39,119 nt of DNA, taken from IMG/VR virus record IMGVR_UViG_3300010149_000050, positions 1 through 39,119 of that record. One strand, written 5' to 3'. Positions 19,750 to 26,199 of this stretch are shown here, in pieces; positions within the stretch are counted from its first letter, which is position 1, and each line of letters begins with the position of its first letter. This DNA comes from a virus. Under the pieces are notes generated by a model, which was not told where the DNA came from, did no database searches, and saw only the letters and a list, made by a program, of their open reading frames with translations. Made by a program: the position numbers and the translations under genes.

Positions 19750-20166
19750 ATGATATCTAGAATTATCAATATTTTATTATATTTTGACTTTCAACCCTTA
19801 TTGTTCTTTTGGGTTACAAGTGATATATTAAATAACCAAGTATTATGGACTTCCCTATCCTATTGGCAAGATGCTGGACAAGCTTATACGTACTGGTTAT
19901 ATTTTGCCTACCTAATAGGTAGTATAGGCATGCTCTATTGTATATCTACTAATAACAGAAAACTGTTATGTAAATTTGTATCATACTATTTAATATTGTT
20001 TTTGTTTTCTACAATAAGATATTTAATAAGTATTTATTTTGGTGCTGGTAAATCTTTCAGTACAATTGATGCAAAAAATATAATTATAACATGTTGGTAT
20101 ACGTTCATGTGGGTATGGATTTCATTTAAATTAAAAAAAGAAAATTTACATAAATCATTGTCATGA
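19750..20166 (+). CDS. Multi-spanning membrane protein of unknown function
   Basis: The 138-residue product is dominated by hydrophobic, aromatic-rich segments. About four transmembrane helices are plausible (roughly residues 5-23, 45-65, 73-93 and 108-126), followed by a lysine-rich tail, presumably cytoplasmic. It is the first gene of the rightward cassette. Its stop overlaps the start of the next gene by four bases (ATGA), so the two are probably translationally coupled. No family is recognised. A lysis-related or superinfection-exclusion role would fit a phage membrane protein next to a coiled-coil anchor, but this is speculation. Confidence 0.68.
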   Translation: MISRIINILLYFDFQPLLFFWVTSDILNNQVLWTSLSYWQDAGQAYTYWLYFAYLIGSIGMLYCISTNNRKLLCKFVSYYLILFLFSTIRYLISIYFGAGKSFSTIDAKNIIITCWYTFMWVWISFKLKKENLHKSLS

Positions 20167-20474
20167 GCGAAGGATTAGTTACAATAGTTATAACTCTTAT
20201 TACTGTTTTATTTTCAGCAGGTGCCTGGAGATTCTACGAGAAGAAAATAAGCACAACTATAAAATATAAAGACGATCAAAGAACAGACCAAAATATGTAT
20301 AGAGACGATTTAAGAGATAGAGTTAAACGACTTGAGCAATTGCTTACTGACAGTGCAGAAGAGAAAGACAAGATGAGAAAACAAATACTCACACTTACGA
20401 AAGAGGTGAGTAGCCTAACAGTTAAGGTTGAGTTCCTTGAGAAGGAAAACGAGAGACTTAAGGCGATCAGATAA
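20163..20474 (+). CDS. N-terminally anchored coiled-coil protein (spanin/holin-associated candidate)
   Basis: Residues 5-22 (LVTIVITLITVLFSAGAW) form one transmembrane helix. The rest of the 103-residue chain is a charged coiled coil (RVKRLEQLL, LTKEVSSLTVKVEFLEKEN). This single-helix plus long-coil topology is shared by inner-membrane spanins and by many small phage envelope proteins. No lipoprotein partner with a lipobox was found next to it. It overlaps the preceding membrane gene by four bases. The function is inferred from topology only. Confidence 0.72.
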   Translation: MSEGLVTIVITLITVLFSAGAWRFYEKKISTTIKYKDDQRTDQNMYRDDLRDRVKRLEQLLTDSAEEKDKMRKQILTLTKEVSSLTVKVEFLEKENERLKAIR

Positions 20475-20513
20475 ATTTCATAATTCAAGTATAATTTAGT
20501 ATATTAATAATAT

Positions 20514-20747
20514 ATGATATTCAGTAAAATATTAAAAGCTATTTATACCTCCAGTATAGAGGATGTAGTAAATGCAATCACTAAAGCTGTTAAGGCGTTT
20601 AGAGATGCTGTAGTGTTTAGAGTTAAGAGAGTTAAGGAAGAAGCTGAAGATGTATCAGAAGCTTTATCCGAAGTCAAAGAGCAAATCAAAGATGTTGGAT
20701 CTGCTGCTAAAGGAGAGAAACGTAGAGGAAGACCAAAGAAAAAATAA
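20514..20747 (+). CDS. Small helical protein with C-terminal AT-hook-like tail
   Basis: This 77-residue product has an amphipathic helical body (EDVVNAITKAVKAFRDAVVF), then a charged helix, and ends in KRRGRPKKK. The RGRP core flanked by basic residues is the AT-hook signature that binds the minor groove of AT-rich DNA, which would suit this AT-rich genome. It starts after a 39-nt gap that contains TTTAGTATATTAATA, a possible promoter remnant. A DNA-binding or DNA-condensing role is inferred from the tail alone. The tail could also be a nonspecific basic end. Confidence 0.68.
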   Translation: MIFSKILKAIYTSSIEDVVNAITKAVKAFRDAVVFRVKRVKEEAEDVSEALSEVKEQIKDVGSAAKGEKRRGRPKKK

Positions 20748-20884
20748 TGGCTAAACTAATACAATCTCTAGGGCCCATAAAAAAGGCTAAAGTTAAACGA
20801 CCCGGTGTTCATGCTAAGACAAAAACATCACGTTCTAAGAATGCTACTAACTACATTAAACCCTATAGAGGACAAGGTAGATGA
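20747..20884 (+). CDS. 45-aa highly basic conserved-looking microprotein
   Basis: The gene begins at an ATG that overlaps the previous stop by one base (TAATG) and ends in TGA. The product has KKAKVKRPGVHAKTKTSRSK in the middle and finishes YIKPYRGQGR. It has many Lys and Arg residues and no acidic residue that I can see. I recall very similar RPGVHAKTKTS...YRGQGR microproteins in Bacteroidota phages, without known function; this is memory, not a search. The charge suggests nucleic-acid or ribosome binding. Confidence 0.75.
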   Translation: MAKLIQSLGPIKKAKVKRPGVHAKTKTSRSKNATNYIKPYRGQGR

Positions 20885-20955
20885 AAAAATTAATTTGTAT
20901 ATTAATTAGTAAAATCACTTTTGGTAAAGTATGCTTTGGATATTGTAAAGTATGA
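20881..20955 (+). CDS. 24-aa microprotein with paired cysteines
   Basis: The ORF is joined to both neighbours by ATGA overlaps: its ATG lies in the preceding TGA, and its own TGA overlaps the next ATG. The peptide begins MKKLICILISKITFGK and ends with two cysteines spaced C-x3-C (C18, C22). Tight coupling on both sides is the main reason to call it a gene. I have no functional assignment. Metal binding by the cysteine pair is possible. Confidence 0.58.
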   Translation: MKKLICILISKITFGKVCFGYCKV

Positions 20956-21110
20956 ATTGGATACTTACATTTGCTTTACACTGGCCGCATGATAGACTTG
21001 CTTTAGGTTGGGAGATCATGAGACCTGACGAAGAATTTTCATATTATACAATTAAATTGTATTTATTAATATTAACAATAACATTAGATACAGGAAACAA
21101 TGAATTATAA
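20952..21110 (+). CDS. 52-aa small phage protein, possibly membrane-associated
   Basis: The peptide starts MNWILTFALHWPHDRLALGW. After a PDEEF acidic turn it has a hydrophobic strand or helix (YYTIKLYLLILTITLDTG). It overlaps the preceding microgene by four bases and the following gene by eleven. The LGWE...PDEE...YTIKLYL pattern recalls other tiny phage proteins of unknown role (recollection only). The aromatic N-terminus and hydrophobic C-terminus suggest a membrane- or virion-surface-associated peptide. Confidence 0.66.
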   Translation: MNWILTFALHWPHDRLALGWEIMRPDEEFSYYTIKLYLLILTITLDTGNNEL

Positions 21111-21345
21111 AAAATATAAAAAAGGCGGTGGTGTTCTACCAATGGGTAGCTGCGACACAAAAGCAAAAATGTTAATGGTGGGTGGTCAAATTGATATGAC
21201 ACAACCTATGGTTCCACCAATGAAAAGCAAAGGTGGTAAAATGGCATATGGTGGACCTATGAAAAAGAAAGGTTACGGTGGACCCGTAAAGAAAATGAAC
21301 ATGGGTGGTAGAACTAATGGATCAAGAACTTACTCAGGTAAATAA
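21100..21345 (+). CDS. Gly/Lys/Met-rich low-complexity protein
   Basis: This 81-residue product is built from short Gly-Gly/Lys/Met units: MAYGGPMKKKGYGGPVKKMN and related stretches in the C-terminal half. A basic KKYKKGGG start precedes a middle section with a single cysteine. It overlaps the previous gene by 11 bp and the next by one base (TAATG). The composition suggests a flexible, possibly structural or nucleic-acid-associated peptide. It resembles unnamed low-complexity proteins of Bacteroidota phages, but function cannot be assigned. Confidence 0.7.
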   Translation: MNYKKYKKGGGVLPMGSCDTKAKMLMVGGQIDMTQPMVPPMKSKGGKMAYGGPMKKKGYGGPVKKMNMGGRTNGSRTYSGK

Positions 21346-21803
21346 TGAGCAAAGAGCGTAAGAAATTAAAAGACACTAAACTAGGACAGTTTCTAAAAAA
21401 GGCTGCTCCACATGTTTTAGATGTAGCTGGAAATTTATTACCAAACTCCGGTGTTCTAGGTATTGTAAAAAATATGATAGACACTGATGTTAACATGTCT
21501 CCTGAAGATAAGAAAGCTGCCAACGAACATATAAAAAACATGTTTGCTTTAGAAATTGAAGACCGTGACTCTGCAAGAGAGCGTGAAGTTGAAATTGCTA
21601 AAACACAAAGACAAGATTATATGATGCTTGCAACTGGTGCAACCGGTTTATTAGCTTTCATATTTATCATATATGCAATAGTCTACATACCAACCGTTAG
21701 TGACAATGATTTATTTGTTCACTTAATGGGTATGGTAGAGGGTGTTGTTATTGGAAATATATTTGCCTACTACTATGGTGGTAGTCCAAAAACTAAAAAA
21801 TAA
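21345..21803 (+). CDS. Holin-like protein (3-TM holin family)
   Basis: The 152-residue product has a basic N-terminus, then an acidic amphipathic region (about 60-85) with the EDRDSAREREVEIAK stretch. Two hydrophobic segments follow (about 91-112 and 120-142), the second containing GMVEGVVIGNIFAYYYGGS. The DSAREREVEIAK plus VEGVVIGNIFAYYYG combination is characteristic of the 3TM-holin family found in phages and gene-transfer agents (from memory). Holins form membrane lesions that time lysis. No endolysin gene is next to it in this window. It is co-transcribed with the surrounding microgenes. Confidence 0.75.
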   Translation: MSKERKKLKDTKLGQFLKKAAPHVLDVAGNLLPNSGVLGIVKNMIDTDVNMSPEDKKAANEHIKNMFALEIEDRDSAREREVEIAKTQRQDYMMLATGATGLLAFIFIIYAIVYIPTVSDNDLFVHLMGMVEGVVIGNIFAYYYGGSPKTKK

Positions 21804-21808
21804 TTATT

Positions 21809-21988
21809 ATGAAAAAGAATAACTACTGTTACAGTCCTGCTACTATTCCTGCTGCTATTAAAGCAAATAAGAATAGAAAAGACGTAAAGAAAAGATTACG
21901 TTTAGCTAAGAATGGTATCTCTATACCTCAAGTATCTACAAAAGCACCTGAACCTATTCAGTCTGCTAAATTCAAAAGTGGTAAATAA
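21809..21988 (+). CDS. 59-aa basic small protein
   Basis: The peptide begins MKKNNYCYSPATIPAAIKAN. It continues through a strongly basic helix (KNRKDVKKRLRLAKNG) to a Pro/Lys-rich tail. It starts 5 nt after the holin-like gene and stops 3 nt before the next start, so spacing supports expression. No family is recognised. Its composition is typical of small virion- or DNA-associated phage peptides. Confidence 0.68.
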   Translation: MKKNNYCYSPATIPAAIKANKNRKDVKKRLRLAKNGISIPQVSTKAPEPIQSAKFKSGK

Positions 21989-21991
21989 GAT

Positions 21992-22339
21992 ATGGCTAAT
22001 TTAACTGCTTACGAAATAACACAAGAAGGTTTAAAACCTACATTTGTTGATGCAGATGCTGCTGGTGATATATTAGTTAATAAAGGTGTTGAATTCTTTT
22101 ATATAAAGAATACAGGTGTTTCTACTATTACTGCTTCAGTTACTCCTGTAGTAACAACAGTTATTGATCCATTATTAGGAACTTTAGCTAAAGAAATAGC
22201 AAGTTTAGAACTAGCACCTAATGAAGAAGGTTACCTAGGACCATTTGAAACTTACGCTTTTAATGATCCTTATGGGAAGATAACCCTAAATTATTCTGAT
22301 GCTGTAGGTGTCATTCTTGTAGCTCTATATTCAGAGTAG
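21992..22339 (+). CDS. Beta-rich small protein, probable virion decoration or fibre component
   Basis: This 115-residue product has almost no basic residues and is predicted to be largely beta-strand (FFYIKNTGVSTITASVTPVV, LGPFETYAFNDPYGKITLNY). There is no signal peptide and no cysteine. The composition and length resemble phage head-decoration or fibre-associated proteins, but no specific family match is claimed. It is the last gene of the rightward cassette. Its final 29 bp overlap the end of a convergent small gene, and no clear plus-strand terminator was found after it. Confidence 0.68.
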   Translation: MANLTAYEITQEGLKPTFVDADAAGDILVNKGVEFFYIKNTGVSTITASVTPVVTTVIDPLLGTLAKEIASLELAPNEEGYLGPFETYAFNDPYGKITLNYSDAVGVILVALYSE

Positions 22340-22502
22340 TATCAATATCACTATACGTACCGTCTATATCTTTTAATATAGGTTGTGTAATAATTTGATA
22401 TTTATTATTTAACAATATACTTCTTTTTGTTAATAAATCACATATTATTATAGATTGTACAATAAGAACAGCTATTACTGCAATAAATATTTCTTTGTTC
22501 AT
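22311..22502 (-). CDS. 63-aa single-pass membrane protein
   Basis: The product has an N-terminal hydrophobic helix (IFIAVIAVLIVQSIIICDLL) followed by about 35 polar residues. It begins 18 nt after the stop of the repeat-protein gene and probably shares its transcript. Its 3' end overlaps the convergent beta-rich gene by 29 bp. An AT-rich GTATATTTA motif lies only 4 nt upstream of the ATG. Topology suggests a small anchored protein; function is unknown. Confidence 0.55.
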   Translation of the reverse strand: MNKEIFIAVIAVLIVQSIIICDLLTKRSILLNNKYQIITQPILKDIDGTYSDIDTTLNIELQE

Positions 22503-22520
22503 AATATAAATATACTAATT

Positions 22521-22958
22521 TTAATTTGGATAATAAATCCAATTACCTAGATAATCAAGTTGGTATATTCCCATAATATTACCATATCTATCTCTCTTTA
22601 TAATATCACCTGAATAATCTTCTTCCAAAGTATATATTATATTTCCATATTGATCTCTTTCTACTATATTACCTAAGTAATCCTTAGATCTTGTACTTTT
22701 AGTATTACCATATTCATCCCTTGTAATGGTATTTCCTTGATAGTCTTCAGACTCTTGTTGTATAATGTTTCCATATTGATCCTTCCATACAAAATCACCT
22801 AGATAATCTTCAGATCCTATTGCTATAATATTGCCATATTGATCTTTAGCAATTGTGTTACCTAAATAATCAGTAGAGTAAGTTATTTGAGCTAATGATA
22901 CATGTGCAAATAGTACACATAGTATAAATGTTATTACTTTTTTTATTATTTTTTTCAT
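22521..22958 (-). CDS. Secreted protein of 21-residue DYLGN/DQYGN repeats
   Basis: Residues 1-23 form a classical signal peptide (KK-rich start, FILCVLF core, HVSLA|Q cleavage), so the protein is exported, probably to the periplasm or cell surface. The mature part is about five and a half tandem repeats of 21 residues, each made of DYLGN-x4-D-Q/E-YGNI-x6 and starting at D30. The alternating Asp-Tyr-Gly-Asn spacing suggests a beta-solenoid or carbohydrate-facing repeat fold, like bacterial RHS/YD-type repeats, though much shorter. This is an unusual gene for a phage and may modify the infected cell surface or derive from the host. It sits between hairpins and the 63-aa gene. Confidence 0.8.
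   Translation of the reverse strand: MKKIIKKVITFILCVLFAHVSLAQITYSTDYLGNTIAKDQYGNIIAIGSEDYLGDFVWKDQYGNIIQQESEDYQGNTITRDEYGNTKSTRSKDYLGNIVERDQYGNIIYTLEEDYSGDIIKRDRYGNIMGIYQLDYLGNWIYYPN
22524..22871 (-). repeat. 63-bp in-frame tandem repeats (about 5.5 copies)
   Basis: The repeat unit corresponds to 21 codons of the secreted protein. Copies share the DYxGN...D(Q/E/R)YGN frame, while the six residues at the unit end vary. The plus strand shows recurring 'ccatattgatc' and 'cctaa/gataatc' words. Divergence between copies argues for old duplication followed by selection on the protein pattern. Confidence 0.85.
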
Positions 22959-22982
22959 CTCTCTTTGGTGTTAAAAGTATAA

Positions 22983-23009
22983 AGGGTGTAGAATACAATC
23001 CCACACCCT
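22983..23009 (-). terminator. Hairpin downstream of the DUF932 unit
   Basis: AGGGTGT and ACACCCT form a perfect 7-bp stem around a 13-nt loop. On the minus strand the stem is followed by TTTATACTTTT. It lies between the DUF932 gene and the repeat-protein gene, so it could end the long leftward array or attenuate the repeat gene. Confidence 0.5.
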
Positions 23010-23043
23010 ATTACACAAAACTAAATAAACATTCACATTAACA

Positions 23044-23061
23044 AGGGGAAAGAGATCCCCT
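23044..23061 (-). terminator. Short GC hairpin 3' of the DUF932 gene
   Basis: AGGGG pairs with CCCCT around an 8-nt loop, and the minus-strand tail is only weakly T-rich (TGTT). It stands 60 bp after the DUF932 stop and 35 bp before the next hairpin; the two together may form a tandem terminator. Read on its own it is weak. Confidence 0.35.
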
Positions 23062-23120
23062 GTAAACACAAATAAAACGGTTGCTAATATATATAATTAA
23101 TTTATATTATAAAAACTTAT

Positions 23121-23954
23121 CTACTCAAAAACCATAACCATTTGGTTATCAGGCATTTCTATTATGTTATTAACATTACCTTCTTGCATCTCACTTGTTA
23201 CAATTTTATTTTGGCTTAATAAATCAGCCACCATAAAATCATGAAAGTTCTGTTGACTTGATAACCACTTTCTTGGATGAGATTTCTTTAATGCATGTGT
23301 AACATGATTATAAAAACTCCAAGCATTATCACTATCAAATGTATAATCATAAGAAGGTTTCTTCATTTCTGCTTTAACTGTAGATAGTTGAGTTGTATCA
23401 AGTATTTCTTCAGATGCATATAGTCTTCCTAATAATTCACATTGCTGTTTATGATCTAGATCTACTTTTTTAAGAGCGTTTCTATCTTTTATTATTCTTT
23501 TATAATGAGTCTCAGCATTTTTAATCTGAGCTGCTATTTGCATTCCTATATCAAAATTAGCTGATCCTGAATGTTTTCTTTTAAAATTCATCATATCTCC
23601 AGAAACAACTCCATTAGAACATACGAATACATATGCGCCAATTGCACATTTAAATGTTGTGCTTTTATCATATGAGTTTGTCCATGCGAACATCATACCT
23701 AGTTCTTCTTCATCTCTGATCATTTCATCAGTTGATGATAATGGTTTTATATGATACACACCTTGTGCAACTTTTGCATCTAGATTTGCTTTATACTCTT
23801 CTTTTTCAATCTTAAAACCAGAAGCATATAACATTTGCTTTGTTCTGTCAATAACTTCTTTGTGTTCTACCACTGTATAAGTGTCACCATGAGTAGGTAA
23901 CGGTGCATGTGTCAGATATTTTTCTGATACTGTAATTGGTTTTTTATATCCCAT
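23121..23954 (-). CDS. DUF932 family phage/plasmid protein
   Basis: The 277-residue product carries the family's central signature: FAWTNSYDKSTTFKCAIGAY followed by VFVCSNGVVSGD and a KRKHSG stretch (about residues 89-132). DUF932 proteins occur widely in phages and plasmids near DNA-metabolism genes. Their biochemical role is not established. It is the last gene of the long leftward array before a pair of hairpins, with its own upstream GTATATTTA motif, so it may be expressed separately. The start ATG is preceded by an A/T-only leader. Confidence 0.85.
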   Translation of the reverse strand: MGYKKPITVSEKYLTHAPLPTHGDTYTVVEHKEVIDRTKQMLYASGFKIEKEEYKANLDAKVAQGVYHIKPLSSTDEMIRDEEELGMMFAWTNSYDKSTTFKCAIGAYVFVCSNGVVSGDMMNFKRKHSGSANFDIGMQIAAQIKNAETHYKRIIKDRNALKKVDLDHKQQCELLGRLYASEEILDTTQLSTVKAEMKKPSYDYTFDSDNAWSFYNHVTHALKKSHPRKWLSSQQNFHDFMVADLLSQNKIVTSEMQEGNVNNIIEMPDNQMVMVFE

Positions 23955-23976
23955 AATTTTTTAAACTTATTTGGTG

Positions 23977-23985
23977 TAAATATAC
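23977..23985 (-). promoter_or_regulatory. GTATATTTA motif upstream of the DUF932 gene
   Basis: The minus strand reads GTATATTTA 22 nt before the ATG, in a 72-bp non-coding gap. It approximates the Bacteroidota -7 box (TAnnTTTG) but has no good -33 TTG at 19-21 nt. It is listed because the same word occurs before other genes in this window. Confidence 0.3.
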
Positions 23986-24026
23986 TGAATTAATTTGAGT
24001 CAGTAACTATATATATATTTATTTTT

Positions 24027-24860
24027 TTAAAATATATAACGGATTGTATTTAATGGAAAGAATTGTTTATATATTTCTTTAAACTCATTTAACAATCTTG
24101 TTTTATGTACGAGAGGATACCTCATAACTCCAGATTTATTTTTTACTTCTCTTGAATATTTCATTAACTCTTTTGCTGGTTCTTCTGCCTTAGCCATCTG
24201 ATTTACATGATTGGTTAATGCTATAACTTCACACTTGTTCGTTCCTGCTACCTGCTTCACTCCATTAAAGAGATTATAATACTCCTCCTTCCAACCGGGG
24301 TAGAACACTAAAGGGCTATAATTACAATGTACTTCCCATCCTAGATCTTTTAATCTATTTATATCTTCTATTCTAGAAGAAATCTTTTGCATCTTAGGTT
24401 CTAATATATCTGAATACTTCTGAGGCATCAAGCTTACTCTTACCCTTGGTTTCTTGTTGAACTTTTTTACATTAATGTTCAACAAACTTGGATACTTAGT
24501 AGCCATTGTACTATTCAACCGTGGGTGATCATCATATCTTTTAAGATAATCAATCAACGGTTCTGGCATATGTTTTTGCATCAGAACTAAATCTGAATTA
24601 CATGCAACATCTACCATAGTATATATAGGGTCCTGTTGATCAGGTACTTTAGTAAATCCTTTTTCCCATTTAACAACAGAATGAAATATTTCATCAACAT
24701 TCTTGTTAACAAAAACTCTATGTCCATTATACCTGGACATATAACAATAAGTATCTACACAGCCTCCAAAACATCCGTAGATAATATTGGGAGCTATACA
24801 GTTAGCGCTATTATTGTTGTCTTTTGTAACAAGAGTTTTAGTCTCTTGTACTTTTATCAC
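24027..24860 (-). CDS. Spore photoproduct lyase-like radical SAM protein
   Basis: The 277-residue product contains a cysteine cluster C30-F-G-G-C34-V-D-T-Y-C39-Y, spacing CX3CX4C, near its N-terminus. Further on it reads RVSLMPQKYSDILEPKMQKI and then GWEVHCNYSPLVFYPGW. The order resembles spore-photoproduct lyase-like proteins (SLMP / RIEDINRLKDLGWEV / SP..FYPGW). SPL enzymes use an iron-sulfur cluster and S-adenosylmethionine to repair a UV thymine lesion; a phage-encoded DNA-repair or DNA-modification role is plausible. The usual spacing is CX3CX2C, so the two extra residues are odd. The gene starts with GTG and overlaps the preceding thioesterase gene by 23 bp; an in-frame stop just upstream excludes an earlier start. 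Confidence 0.72.
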   Translation of the reverse strand: MIKVQETKTLVTKDNNNSANCIAPNIIYGCFGGCVDTYCYMSRYNGHRVFVNKNVDEIFHSVVKWEKGFTKVPDQQDPIYTMVDVACNSDLVLMQKHMPEPLIDYLKRYDDHPRLNSTMATKYPSLLNINVKKFNKKPRVRVSLMPQKYSDILEPKMQKISSRIEDINRLKDLGWEVHCNYSPLVFYPGWKEEYYNLFNGVKQVAGTNKCEVIALTNHVNQMAKAEEPAKELMKYSREVKNKSGVMRYPLVHKTRLLNEFKEIYKQFFPLNTIRYIF

Positions 24861-25239
24861 TATATTTTATTCTTACTTTTTCAGCTATAGGTATAGCATC
24901 ATTATTTTCATCTATCCTTACAAATCTTATATTTGTTGATAACACAACAGATTGTATACCAGAATAGACATTATGAGCTCTAGCTTCTAGGTAAAAGGTT
25001 ATAGATGTATTACCTACATTCACAACCTTACCATATATTTTTATAAGCTGACCTTCTTTAGCAGGTTTTTTAAAGATACATTTATCTATCATTACTGTTA
25101 CCATCCGGGGTGTATCACATACTTCCATAGCATATGCTGCACCAGCGGCATCTAACCAAGCTAAAAGCTTTCCTCCAAATAGATTAGCATGAAATCCTAG
25201 ATCTGATTTTTTTATTGGATGTGTTGTTATTAACTCCAT
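24838..25239 (-). CDS. Acyl-CoA thioesterase-like hotdog protein
   Basis: This 133-residue hotdog-fold protein reads HANLFGGKLLAWLDAAGAAY (about residues 17-36), the central-helix motif of YciA/acyl-CoA hydrolases, with N19 and D30 as the likely catalytic pair. A beta-rich segment follows (MVTVMIDKCIFKKPAKEGQL). Family enzymes hydrolyse acyl-CoA thioesters, and hexamers are typical. It looks full length. Its stop region overlaps the next gene by 23 bp, and its ATG overlaps the upstream gene's stop by one base, so it belongs to the phage operon. It is probably an auxiliary metabolic gene acting on host lipid or CoA metabolism; the substrate is unknown. Confidence 0.85.
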   Translation of the reverse strand: MELITTHPIKKSDLGFHANLFGGKLLAWLDAAGAAYAMEVCDTPRMVTVMIDKCIFKKPAKEGQLIKIYGKVVNVGNTSITFYLEARAHNVYSGIQSVVLSTNIRFVRIDENNDAIPIAEKVRIKYSDKSTRD

Positions 25240-25523
25240 TATTTATCAGCTTCCAATTCTTTCTGTAAACATGCTAATGCTCTCCATGCTACTTTTGCTG
25301 TATGACGAATACCATCATCATCAATTGTACCTGCATCAATTAAATGTCTAGCTAATGCGTCATAATCATCAGATGATTTATTACGATCCCAATGTAAAGG
25401 TTTATCAGGATGATGTTGATCATTTCCTTTTAGTGATACACGAGATACTTCTAGTAAAGCATCAGGAAAATATTTAATAACGCCAGTGAATACTGGTCTT
25501 TTCTTTCTTTCTTTTGCGTTCAT
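25239..25523 (-). CDS. DUF5664-like putative dNTP pyrophosphohydrolase
   Basis: The 94-residue product reads LHWDRNKSSDDYDALARHLI and then IRHTAKVAWRALACLQKELE, with conserved W45, H60, D68-D70 and H74 in a helical arrangement. This resembles the phage DUF5664 group, annotated as dATP/dGTP diphosphohydrolase-like (MazG/HD-related), where Asp and His residues bind metal. A role in nucleotide-pool control would suit its place beside replication genes. The match is from pattern memory and the protein is short, so the enzyme activity is tentative. Confidence 0.62.
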   Translation of the reverse strand: MNAKERKKRPVFTGVIKYFPDALLEVSRVSLKGNDQHHPDKPLHWDRNKSSDDYDALARHLIDAGTIDDDGIRHTAKVAWRALACLQKELEADK

Positions 25524-25532
25524 TTGTTTTAT

Positions 25533-26198
25533 TTAGTTATTTGCTAATAATTCTAATACTTCTATTAAAGATTCATGTCTATGATTATCTTTTAAAACAA
25601 CTTTGTAAACATGTTGAGAAGAAACTATTTTAGATACTTCATGTATTGCTGAATAATTTCTATCTTTTAAATCTACTTGTTGATTATCTCCACAAAACAT
25701 CATCATGGAATTTTTACCAAGTCTTCCAAGAACCATTGATAACTGTGATCTAGTTAAGTTTTGAAACTCATCAACAATTATTATTGAATTATCAAATGTT
25801 CTACCTCTAAAATGAGCAAGAGAAACTAACTCTATGGATTCTTCTTTTTCCATTTTATCCAAGATAGCCGGTTTATTATACACCTTTCTCATATTAGAAC
25901 GTATAGGAACCAACCATGGCTCCATCTTTTCTTTTTCTGAACCAGGTAAGAAACCATTATCTTCAGTAGAAACTGTTGGTCTTGTTATAATTATCTTATT
26001 ATAGTTTCTCTTAAAGTACTGATCTAGAGCTGTTTGTACTGCAAGTAGTGTTTTACCACTACCTGCATTACCTAATATAAAATTAAAAGCATGCTTTAGC
26101 ATTTCTGCTTTTGCTACTTTTTGCTCATCTGATAAAGTTATTGAAAACCTTATTGCACCTTTTGGAGATACTTTTTCCTTGTTCTGTTTTGCTGCCAT
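25533..26198 (-). CDS. phoH: PhoH-like ATPase
   Basis: This 221-residue P-loop protein has Walker A GNAGSGKT (residues 43-50), then IIITRPTVSTEDNGFLPGS, Walker B IIIVDEFQN, and the SQLSMVLGR...MFCGDNQQVDL block typical of PhoH. Length and order match phage PhoH proteins, which are common in marine phages. Related PhoH proteins have reported RNA-linked ATPase or helicase activity; the phage role is unresolved. It follows the DNA polymerase gene by one base and ends 9 bp before the DUF5664-like gene. Confidence 0.93.
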   Translation of the reverse strand: MAAKQNKEKVSPKGAIRFSITLSDEQKVAKAEMLKHAFNFILGNAGSGKTLLAVQTALDQYFKRNYNKIIITRPTVSTEDNGFLPGSEKEKMEPWLVPIRSNMRKVYNKPAILDKMEKEESIELVSLAHFRGRTFDNSIIIVDEFQNLTRSQLSMVLGRLGKNSMMMFCGDNQQVDLKDRNYSAIHEVSKIVSSQHVYKVVLKDNHRHESLIEVLELLANN

Positions 26199-26199
26199 A

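Noticed and set aside
22524-22871. CRISPR array
   Set aside because: The repeats are in frame with a signal-peptide protein, are divergent, and show no uniform direct repeat with unique spacers.
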